NCBI GenBank assembly: GCA_003557825.1
Contig: PWNM01000050.1
Coordinates: forward strand, 1-12,526
DNA length: 12,526 nt
Direction: 5' to 3'
Source: Candidatus Hydrogenedentota bacterium
GTDB taxonomy: Bacteria > Hydrogenedentota > Hydrogenedentia > Hydrogenedentales > SLHB01
The translations under genes were made by a program, and so were the position numbers. Under the pieces are notes generated by a model that saw nothing but the letters and a program-made list of their open reading frames with translations, did not search any database and was not told the DNA's origin. Positions 1 through 5,778 of the stretch are shown here, piece by piece (positions within the stretch are counted from its first letter, which is position 1; every line of letters begins with the position of its first letter).

Positions 1-788
1 AATACGGCCCCCAACGCCATCGTCGCAAGGATGACATCCAACCCGAAGAAATCGCAGAGGCCGATGGTTAACAAGATGACCCCCACAGCCATAGCAAGGG
101 TCCGCTCGGACTTGTGTGGATGTCGAATGAGCCAGTTTAGAAGGAAGCCGCCAACGATGCCCAATCCCACCGATCCACCCAGGTGGATCACCAAATGGGC
201 GACTTCCTCACCCCACGACGCATCGCCCCCGGTCAGGATTTGGGCAATGCTAGTGCTGATGCCGTACAGGGTCATCGCCAATGCATCATCTAGGGCGACG
301 ATTGCGATAATGGCCGCCGACATAGCGCCTCGGGCACGATACTCCCACAACACACCGATCGTTGACGCCGGATCCGTCGCGGACGCCACTGCGCCAAATA
401 CCGCCCCCGCTGCAATCGCTATGGGAACATCCCCGATGAACAGATAAACAACCGTGCCCGTCGCACAGGCAACCAGGGCATAGGCCAGCATACCCTCGCT
501 CAGGAGAATGTAGATATATTCGCGCCCGGAGTCTCGAAAGGTGCTCGCCAAAAGCTCTCCACCCACCAAGAACCCAATGATGCCCAGAGCAAAAAAAGTA
601 AAGGTACGAAGCAGCTGCACATCGTCGGCGCTGATCAACCCAAAGCCCGTCTCGCCAAGGATGATGCCAAGTATGATATACCCGACGACTTGCGGCACCC
701 GAATACGTTGGGACAGCACATCGCTTAGCACACCGCCGAAAACGCCGATTCCAAAAATAAGTAAAATACCTACATTGAACCCACTCAT
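1..788 (-). CDS. Cation/proton antiporter, paralogue A (partial, C-terminus beyond window edge)
   Basis: This is an integral membrane monovalent cation/proton antiporter of the CPA (NhaP/NapA/Kef-like) superfamily. The reading frame is open from the ATG at 788 to the left edge, giving about 262 N-terminal residues of a protein probably near 560 long. Successive hydrophobic segments are visible. Its substrate-site motifs look canonical: T138-D139-P140 in the unwound-helix position and D167-D168 followed by A-L-A-M-T-L-Y-G. In the CPA superfamily a DD pair at this place is typical of CPA2-type exchangers, whereas CPA1 members have ND. It aligns without gaps to the antiporter at 1014-2708 (N-termini MSGFNVGILLIFGIG and MDGLNAGILLILGIG), so the two arose by tandem duplication. 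The Shine-Dalgarno is weak (GGGA about 13 nt upstream), but it has its own promoter at 951-979. Whether it also carries CBS domains cannot be seen. Na+ versus K+ specificity is not decidable here. Confidence 0.88.
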   Translation of the reverse strand, partial: MSGFNVGILLIFGIGVFGGVLSDVLSQRIRVPQVVGYIILGIILGETGFGLISADDVQLLRTFTFFALGIIGFLVGGELLASTFRDSGREYIYILLSEGMLAYALVACATGTVVYLFIGDVPIAIAAGAVFGAVASATDPASTIGVLWEYRARGAMSAAIIAIVALDDALAMTLYGISTSIAQILTGGDASWGEEVAHLVIHLGGSVGLGIVGGFLLNWLIRHPHKSERTLAMAVGVILLTIGLCDFFGLDVILATMALGAV

Positions 789-950
789 CGGAACACGTTA
801 TCCCGTATTGTTAAACAGGCCAGCATGTTGCCACATGGCGCAGCATATTCGGTGGTTGGCCAGCCACAAATGCCGCGTTTCAGTTGCCAGCCGCCCAGTC
901 TACCTGAAAGGAACACCACCAAACAGTATTTTGTGCAAATGATTAACAAA

Positions 951-979
951 ATTGTATATCATTTTCGTTTGATTGGCAA
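951..979 (-). promoter_or_regulatory. Sigma70-type promoter for antiporter paralogue A
   Basis: Read on the minus strand there is a -35 box TTGCCA (974-979), a 17-bp spacer and a -10 box TACAAT (951-956). It lies about 160 nt upstream of the start codon at 788, in the 225-nt gap between the two antiporter genes. It has the same -35, the same spacer length and the same AAAATGAT block before the -10 as the promoter at 3449-3477. This suggests that paralogue A can be transcribed separately from the upstream operon. The rest of the gap (789-950) shows no gene and no clear terminator. Confidence 0.6.
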
Positions 980-1013
980 GAATACGCAGATAAAGTACAA
1001 GACAAGCAAGAAA

Positions 1014-2708
1014 TTACGATGTCGGAGCGACTCGAAAGCGGGATGCCCCATGCTGCCGATAGAAAACCTCTTCTTTGACTTTCCGGTGGGCTACCCGTTG
1101 GTCCAGAAATCCGACGGGCAATTCCTCATCGGCGTCTTTAACGACGGGAATTTGCTCAACATCAAGGTTTCGCATCATGTCGAGCGCTTCCTGTAGCGGC
1201 ATAGTGGGCAATAGCTTGTCAAGCGGCGGTTCAGCGACATCGCCAGCCACAAGCCAGTCCCATGTGCTTCGTTCGGGAAGGATGTCTTTCAGGGTTTCCA
1301 ATCGCAGCACGCCGACCAATCGTCCCTCTTCATTCACAACGGGAAAGCACAAGTAGTCGCTCTCGGAGAACCGATTGACAACGGCGCGCAACGGTTCATA
1401 CTCGGGGATCGGCGTTACATTCCGGGCCATCACATCCGCGACGGTCCATTCGGCGACCACGTCTTCATCGGTGATGTTTCGACCAAGCTCGCCGGCGCGT
1501 TGAATGGCAAACTTAACCAGAGAGGGGCTCGTGAGCTGCAAAACAATGGTGCTCGCGGTGATCACAAAGACCACCATATCGCCCAAGGACATTTCAGCCG
1601 TTACGGATATGTGCGTGAGATGCTGCCCAGCCACAATTGAAAGCCCGACGGCCACGCCGCCTTGGGCAAAAAGGCCCATTCCGACATAGCTCCGAATCGA
1701 GGCCTCGGCCCCGGATACCCGCGCGCCCATGTACGCGCCCACGTATTTCCCCGCCACACTGCCTAGCACATACAAGGCAACCAGCCCCCAAAGCCAACCA
1801 GGCATGTGGCCAATGGCCAACCGCGCGCCTACCAACACAAAGAAGATGACATAGATGGGCGAAGAGAAGCTGCGGACTAGATTGAACAAATCACGGCTTC
1901 GGCGTGGAGCCAGATTGACCAGTACGGCCCCGAGGGCCATCGTGGCCAAAATGACATCAAGCCCTAGGATGGCGCAAAGTCCAATCGCCAGCAGGATAAC
2001 GCCCACCGCCATGGCCAGCGTCCGATCAGGCTGAGGTAGAAAACGAATTAGCCCCGTCAAGAGGACGCCCCCAAGCCCGCCCAATACCACAGAGCCGCCC
2101 AACTCGATGACCAAATGCCTTATTTCGGCGCCCCACGACGCCTCGCCCCCGGTCAGAATCTGCGCGATGCTGGTGCTTATGCCATACAAGGTCAGGGCCA
2201 TGGCATCCCCTAATGCGATGATGGCGATAATAGCCGTTGTGAGCGAACCGCGCGCACGGTATTCCCACAATACGCCCATCGTCGAAGCGGGATCTTTCGC
2301 CGTCCCAACGGCGCCAAAAACCACGCCAGCGGCAAGGGCGACGATCACATCGCCCATGATCCAATAAAGAAAGAGGCTGGTCAGGCATACCACGAGGGTA
2401 AAGGTCAAGAGACCTTCACTCAATAAGATGGAAATATATTGTCTGCCCGAATCCCGAAATGTGCTGGCCTGGAGTTCGCCCCCCACCATAAACCCAATAA
2501 TGCCGAGGGCAAAAAAGGTGAATGTGCGTAGGAGCAACACATCCTCAGCTCCAATATACCCAAGCCCCGTTTCCCCCAGGATGACGCCAAGGACGATATA
2601 TCCCACGACTTGAGGGACACGTATACGCTGAGACATGGCCGCGCTTAACACACCACCGAAAAGGCCGATGCCGAGAATGAGTAAAATGCCTGCGTTAAGT
2701 CCGTCCAT
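1014..2708 (-). CDS. Cation/proton antiporter with C-terminal CBS pair, paralogue B
   Basis: This 564-residue CPA-superfamily antiporter in the cytoplasmic membrane is expected to exchange Na+ or K+ for protons. Residues about 1-400 form the hydrophobic transporter domain with roughly a dozen helices, including a glycine-rich late helix near 342-360 (G-L-F-A-Q-G-G-V-A). Residues about 422-540 read as two CBS modules (V-A-D-V-M-A-R-N-V-T-P near 423-433, F-P-V-V-N-E-E-G-R-L-V-G-V-L near 455-468, then I-P-V-V near 520-523). CBS pairs usually bind adenine nucleotides and gate transport. The unusual point is that the family TDP motif is K138-D139-P140 here, and the DD/ND pair is G167-D168. Only the second Asp is kept. 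The start at 2708 lies 11 nt after the stop of the HTH-EIIA gene with no strong ribosome site, so translational coupling is likely. The divergent motif could mean altered ion selectivity or a modulatory role. The family call is strong, the substrate unknown. Confidence 0.9.
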   Translation of the reverse strand: MDGLNAGILLILGIGLFGGVLSAAMSQRIRVPQVVGYIVLGVILGETGLGYIGAEDVLLLRTFTFFALGIIGFMVGGELQASTFRDSGRQYISILLSEGLLTFTLVVCLTSLFLYWIMGDVIVALAAGVVFGAVGTAKDPASTMGVLWEYRARGSLTTAIIAIIALGDAMALTLYGISTSIAQILTGGEASWGAEIRHLVIELGGSVVLGGLGGVLLTGLIRFLPQPDRTLAMAVGVILLAIGLCAILGLDVILATMALGAVLVNLAPRRSRDLFNLVRSFSSPIYVIFFVLVGARLAIGHMPGWLWGLVALYVLGSVAGKYVGAYMGARVSGAEASIRSYVGMGLFAQGGVAVGLSIVAGQHLTHISVTAEMSLGDMVVFVITASTIVLQLTSPSLVKFAIQRAGELGRNITDEDVVAEWTVADVMARNVTPIPEYEPLRAVVNRFSESDYLCFPVVNEEGRLVGVLRLETLKDILPERSTWDWLVAGDVAEPPLDKLLPTMPLQEALDMMRNLDVEQIPVVKDADEELPVGFLDQRVAHRKVKEEVFYRQHGASRFRVAPTS

Positions 2709-2719
2709 CGACGCCGCGG

Positions 2720-3373
2720 TTATTCGTTTCCGATTAGCAAATCGTAGATGCGTTCCGGATCATCGGCCTCTAATACGGCATTGCGGAAGTCCTCATCCTT
2801 CAAACGCGAACTTACCGAGGCGAGCGTTTTGAGGTATTGCGCATGTTGATTGCGCCCGGCTGCCACAAGCAGGATAATCCGCACGGGACGCCCGTCCAAC
2901 GATTCGTAGTCCTTGATGTCCTGTTTCGAGACGCCCACCGCCATGACGATGTCCTCCACCGAATCGAGCCGTACATGGGGCACGGCGATGCCCGATCCGA
3001 TACCCGTGCTCATTAATCCTTCTCGGCGTTCCACCTCCCGAGCCAGTTCTCCCTTGTCCTGAACTTGGGGCGCTTCCGCAATGAGTTCAATAAGTTTTTG
3101 GAGAGCCTCGGCCTTTGTATTGCAGTCGAGTAACACCACACGCGAAGGAGCCAGTACCTCACGGATGGCCAAGACATGTTCGGCCGACCGCCGGTCCTGA
3201 GCGCCCAACTTACCGTCGATCCATTTTTCTATTTCGGAACGTTTGAAGCGCCAGGATGTGCCCAGCTTGCCGCAGGGAATCTCGCCTTTCTGCGCCCAGT
3301 CGTAGACGGTACGTTCCGAAACGCGCAGGTATTCGGAGACTTCCTCGATTGTCATTATTTCGGGTTTATCCAT
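2720..3373 (-). CDS. Excisionase-type HTH domain fused to PTS EIIA (Fru/Ntr type) regulator
   Basis: This 217-residue soluble regulator joins two domains. Residues about 6-54 are an excisionase/MerR-like winged helix (M-T-I-E-E-V-S-E-Y-L-R-V-S-E-R-T-V-Y-D-W, then W-R-F-K-R-S-E-I-E-K-W-I), a DNA-binding fold. Residues about 70-215 are a PTS EIIA type-2 domain of the fructose/Ntr class. The phospho-accepting histidine is H133 in G-I-A-V-P-H-V-R, preceded by R-E-G-L-M-S-T-G-I-G-S-G, and a second conserved-looking histidine is H177 in N-Q-H-A-Q-Y-L. EIIA-Ntr proteins are known to modulate potassium transport and related regulators according to phosphorylation state. Placement directly upstream of two cation antiporters fits such a role, which is inference. 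No sugar permease (EIIB/EIIC), HPr or EI gene is in the window. The start at 3373 has GGAGAGGG ending 4 nt upstream. Internal Met7 is a weaker alternative. Confidence 0.9.
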   Translation of the reverse strand: MDKPEIMTIEEVSEYLRVSERTVYDWAQKGEIPCGKLGTSWRFKRSEIEKWIDGKLGAQDRRSAEHVLAIREVLAPSRVVLLDCNTKAEALQKLIELIAEAPQVQDKGELAREVERREGLMSTGIGSGIAVPHVRLDSVEDIVMAVGVSKQDIKDYESLDGRPVRIILLVAAGRNQHAQYLKTLASVSSRLKDEDFRNAVLEADDPERIYDLLIGNE

Positions 3374-3448
3374 GATTCCCTCTCCAAACTCCTAAAAAAC
3401 GGAAGACGGATTGCGATGATTCGATATCCATTTCCATTATACTGCATG

Positions 3449-3477
3449 ATTATACATCATTTTCCCGCTGTTGGCAA
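3449..3477 (-). promoter_or_regulatory. Strong sigma70-type promoter for the HTH-EIIA/antiporter operon
   Basis: On the minus strand there is TTGCCA at 3472-3477, a 17-bp spacer and a consensus TATAAT at 3449-3454, about 75 nt upstream of the ATG at 3373. A second TATAAT lies at 3436-3441 but lacks a good -35 at the right distance. This is the best promoter match in the window and implies transcription of HTH-EIIA together with antiporter B. The AAAATGAT block just upstream of the -10 recurs in the promoter at 951-979. Confidence 0.7.
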
Positions 3478-3532
3478 GGCGGCGTTATAGTCGGAGAGCC
3501 GGGTAAAACGGGACTGGGGAAATCCCGAGGGA

Positions 3533-3567
3533 TCAAAAACGAAACCAATCCGTCAGCGCTATTGACG
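3533..3567 (-). terminator. Weak candidate terminator after lemA
   Basis: On the minus strand, CGTCA and TGACG (3563-3567 and 3551-3555) can form a 5-bp stem with a 7-nt loop. It is followed by a T-rich run containing GGTTTCGTTTTT. It lies about 85 nt past the lemA stop. The stem is short, so this is a weak call. The rest of the 3374-3652 gap holds only the operon promoter at 3449-3477. Confidence 0.25.
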
Positions 3568-3652
3568 CACAGGACGGGCCCTCATCGCCAATCAGCCTCG
3601 ACCAACTGACGGGATTACACGAATAGGAGTATCACAAAAGCACCATGCGCTA

Positions 3653-4219
3653 CTAAAACTGAACGGTGGGCGCCTCGCGTGCTTCCGGATTCTGCAGTTC
3701 GAAGTATTGCGCCTGCTTGAAACCAAACATGCCCGCAATAATGTTGCTCGGGAACATCTGGACCTTGTTGTTCAGATCGCGGACGTTACCGTTATAAAAG
3801 CGATAGGCCGCTTGAATGCGGTTTTCCGTGTTGGCCAGTTCTTGCTGGAGCTCCAGGAAGTTTTGGTTGGCCTTGAGGTCCGGATAGGCTTCCAGACGGA
3901 CCATGAGTTTGCCCAGGGCCGACTGAAGCATGTTTTCGTTGGCCGCCTGATGCTCGGGGCTGCCATGGTCGGCGGCACACTGTTCCCGTAAGCGGGTTAC
4001 TTCCTCGAGCAATTCCCTCTCATGAGTGGCATAGCCTTTTACGGTATTGACCAGATTTGGAATCAAGTCATACCGGCGTTGCATTTCGGTCTCGACGCCC
4101 GACCAGGACTCCTGCACCTGATTGCGAAGCTGCACCAAGCCGTTGTAGATGCCCACTACCCAGCCGATGATGACCAGCGCCACCACGACGAGAATTCCAA
4201 ACACAATCAAACCAACCAT
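3653..4219 (-). CDS. lemA: LemA family membrane protein
   Basis: LemA-family proteins have one N-terminal membrane helix and a long helical extracytoplasmic domain. Their biochemical role is not established. From the ATG at 4219 the product has 188 residues, near the usual LemA length. Residues about 1-24 form a hydrophobic anchor (M-V-G-L-I-V-F-G-I-L-V-V-V-A-L-V-I). It is followed by the family hallmarks Y-N-G-L-V-Q-L-R-N-Q-V-Q-E-S-W-S, R-R-Y-D-L-I-P-N-L-V-N-T-V-K-G-Y, and near the end R-F-Y-N-G-N-V-R-D-L-N-N-K and F-P-S-N-I-I-A. The frame extends to an ATG at 4273, adding 18 polar residues. I prefer 4219 because GGAG sits 8 nt before it and the helix then begins at residue 2. The ATG at 4225 has the same GGAG only 2 nt away. 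It stands alone between the antiporter operon and the hicBA remnant; the TPM-domain genes often found beside lemA are absent. Confidence 0.92.
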   Translation of the reverse strand: MVGLIVFGILVVVALVIIGWVVGIYNGLVQLRNQVQESWSGVETEMQRRYDLIPNLVNTVKGYATHERELLEEVTRLREQCAADHGSPEHQAANENMLQSALGKLMVRLEAYPDLKANQNFLELQQELANTENRIQAAYRFYNGNVRDLNNKVQMFPSNIIAGMFGFKQAQYFELQNPEAREAPTVQF

Positions 4220-4364
4220 GGCCATTTCTCCCAATTGGTGAGGGAAGCCTGCGCTCCCCGTTGCCCGCGACAATAAGAGTATCCCGGATAAGGGCGGCCG
4301 ATGTCCAACGGATAAGCGAAAAGAGGCTCCATAGGATAACTACCAGACATCGACATACACGGGG

Positions 4365-4464
4365 CTATCTAAGCCGAATATAGTCGTTCACGGTAAATCC
4401 AGCGTCCTTGGGAACGAGGGAATCGCACCAGTTCCATGGCGCTTAACTGAGGCAGTCGACTCAT
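4365..4464 (-). pseudogene. hicA: hicA toxin remnant with internal deletion
   Basis: The ATG at 4464 overlaps the hicB stop as ATGA, the arrangement expected of a translationally coupled toxin-antitoxin pair. The frame opens M-S-R-L-P-Q-L-S-A-M-E-L-V-R, which fits the start of HicA toxins (L-P-x-L-S-G-K-E-x-I/V), then runs into unrelated residues and stops after 31 codons (stop at 4369-4371). In another frame the same DNA reads P-K-D-A-G-F-T-V-N-D-Y-I-R-L-R then TAG at 4365-4367. This resembles the HicA C-terminus (L-x-D-A-G-L-S-V-E-E-F-L). Both ends are therefore present but the middle of about 40-45 residues, which holds the catalytic histidine and the dsRNA-binding-like core, is missing, and the join is out of frame. 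The toxin should be inactive. The call rests on short matches recognised by eye. Confidence 0.62.
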
Positions 4465-4700
4465 TCAGGTATTCCTACCGTTAGCTCCTCAATATGTACA
4501 ATGCGCTCTTGTTGGTTGATGGTTTGCCCATGGGCCGACAAACTCGCACAATGCTGTTGGACCGCCTCTCGAATATTGCGTTTGGCCTCTTCTATGGTGA
4601 GGCCATTGCTGAAGCATCCGGGCAATGTAGGACTGTAGACAAAATACCCCTGGTCGTCAGGTTCCTTTTCGATGACAATCTCAAAACTATAACATTTCAT
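4461..4700 (-). CDS. hicB: HicB-family antitoxin (now without a working toxin)
   Basis: This 79-residue protein has the HicB partial RNase-H-like fold: an N-terminal strand (Y-S-F-E-I-V-I-E-K-E), then the signature G-Y-F-V-Y-S-P-T-L-P-G-C-F-S-N-G and a helix T-I-E-E-A-K-R-N-I-R-E-A-V-Q-Q-H. HicB antitoxins neutralise the mRNA-cleaving HicA toxin and repress their own operon. No C-terminal DNA-binding domain is visible, so this is the short HicB form. The start at 4700 is preceded by TAGGAG with good spacing. The stop overlaps the ATG of the hicA remnant. With hicA broken, this is either a neutral relic or an orphan antitoxin that could still protect against a HicA encoded elsewhere. Confidence 0.88.
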   Translation of the reverse strand: MKCYSFEIVIEKEPDDQGYFVYSPTLPGCFSNGLTIEEAKRNIREAVQQHCASLSAHGQTINQQERIVHIEELTVGIPE

Positions 4701-5061
4701 GTAAGGCTCCTAGAACAACGGCTTACTAACGAACCTATCTGATTCACCCAGACACACATAAGTATACGCTATTCCTTCCACAATAATGCACATATAGCAG
4801 CATCAAGCGACTATGAACGCATAAAGCACTGTCTCACATGCATTTATAGACAAATTTGATGCCCTTTAGAACTGTTAACTAACTTTTAAATGTTAACAAT
4901 ATATGGCTAATTTCAATAAAATTAGGTTAACAGGAATGCGGGCCATAATCAAGGTCGAATCCAGTCCAAAGCCGTTTAAGCTACGTCGGATGAGCTCTGA
5001 GAGGAGGGTATGGAACCGCTTCGCCTCAAGACCCTTCGGTTATGCCTGTTGGGCCTAATGT
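4701..5061. other. Gene-free AT-rich intergenic stretch
   Basis: No convincing gene was found here. The part from about 4840 to 4935 is clearly richer in A and T than the flanks and contains the palindromic hexamer GTTAAC three times (4874-4879, 4892-4897, 4926-4931). A TATACT hexamer on the minus strand near 4760 could be a -10 box for hicB, but no good -35 lies at the right distance. A plus-strand run starting ATG at 5010 is discussed under rejected items. Confidence 0.5.
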
Positions 5062-5153
5062 TCATTGTCATTCGTCATGCCCGTCGACTGTGGCTCAGAT
5101 TACCATATGGATTTCAACATACATCCCCCTCGACTGTGCCAGCGCTGGCACAC
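5062..5153 (+). repeat. Palindrome-tailed ~90-bp repeat, copy 1
   Basis: A 32-bp block (5062-5093) and a 27-bp block (about 5127-5153) are identical to blocks in copy 2 at 6978-7067, in the same orientation. They are separated by 33 nt of only loosely similar sequence. The second block ends in the perfect 18-bp palindrome TGTGCCAGCGCTGGCACA (5135-5152). TCGACTGTG occurs in both blocks. It abuts the point where the aldo/keto-reductase-like pseudogene loses recognisable homology. It may be a small dispersed element or an operator-containing unit; only two copies can be seen here. Confidence 0.75.
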
Positions 5154-5159
5154 GGATCT

Positions 5160-5657
5160 CTGGACGATTGATCATCCCATGATAGCCTTTAAAATAGTGC
5201 ATCAGCGCCGCATCGACCTCAGCAGGAAGCCCATGATTGTGAATAGCCTTGAGTAGATCGTGTACCTGGTCGATGGTTCCAGCGTACCAATTGTTGTCCG
5301 TGTGTACCATGGTGATATATCGCAATGGGGTTATATTGCGTGATCTCGGCAACGTGAGCAGGAATGCTTGCGAATTCAGATGCCGTCTTGGCAATCCATA
5401 TCATCTGCCCGATGTTTTGCTAATGCTCATGATACATCCGCATCTGGTGACGATCGCCTCAGGATTGCAGCGTGTTGATGCCTTGGTTCCAACGTTCCGT
5501 GAGCAAGCTATGCATATTCGACATGGTATAGTATTCATTCTTCTCACGGTCCAACTCGGCCGATACATTGGGAAAAAACCGCTCAGCGGGTTCCCGCCGC
5601 AGATCAGTCGGCTTACCCCCTACGCCCGAAAAAATGCACAGTCGGAAGCTCATTCAT
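5160..5657 (-). pseudogene. Aldo/keto-reductase-like protein, decayed N-terminal remnant
   Basis: An ATG at 5657 with AGAGG about 9 nt upstream opens M-N-E-L-P-T-V-H-F-F-G. One frame later comes V-S-R-L-I-C-G-G-N-P-L-S-G-F, after a shift in a G run. A second shift in a T run leads to E-L-D-R-E-K-N-E-Y-Y-T-M-S-N-M, R-W-N-Q-G-I-N-T-L-Q and, after an in-frame TGA, G-D-R-H-Q-M-R-M-Y-H-E-H. A TAG follows, then I-A-K-T-A-S-E-F and P-I-A-I-Y-H-H-G-T-H. A third shift gives T-D-N-N-W-Y-A-G-T-I-D-Q-V-H-D-L-L-K-A-I-H. The pieces are collinear and resemble a TIM-barrel family of about 300 residues annotated as aldo/keto reductase or hypothetical in planctomycete-like genomes; this name is from memory. 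Three frameshifts, two nonsense codons and loss of the C-terminal half make it a pseudogene. Confidence 0.6.
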
Positions 5658-5778
5658 TTGTTTTTCCTCTCCGCTGAGACCAACCCTGCCTTCCCCTCGT
5701 AGCTATTACCTTTAGCAACGAACATCCCGTTGACCTCCGCCTCTACGTAACGCTGACTCGCCATCAAAAACCATAGTC

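Noticed and set aside
31..2832. Plus-strand open frames across the antiporter genes, similar in both paralogues.
   Set aside because: Their similarity to each other follows from the duplication of the minus-strand antiporter genes. Their translations are low-complexity and lack start signals.
4461..4700. A complete, working hicBA toxin-antitoxin system.
   Set aside because: The hicA frame stops after 31 codons and lacks the middle of the toxin, including the catalytic histidine region.
5010..5171. A 53-codon plus-strand frame beginning M-E-P-L-R-L-K-T-L-R-L-C-L-L-G-L with GGAGG just upstream.
   Set aside because: The SD-to-ATG distance is only 2 nt, and most of the frame consists of repeat copy 1 and antisense to the pseudogene. 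It may be a relic of a secreted protein start, but nothing supports a working gene.
5095..5394. 99-codon minus-strand open frame that could be called as a gene.
   Set aside because: Only its middle (T-D-N-N-W-Y-A-G and following) matches the pseudogene family. Its start lies in another frame's coding remnant and its end runs through the repeat element.
5249..5677. 142-codon plus-strand open frame.
   Set aside because: It is antisense to the aldo/keto-reductase-like pseudogene, whose conserved blocks lie on the minus strand. The plus-strand product has no recognisable features.
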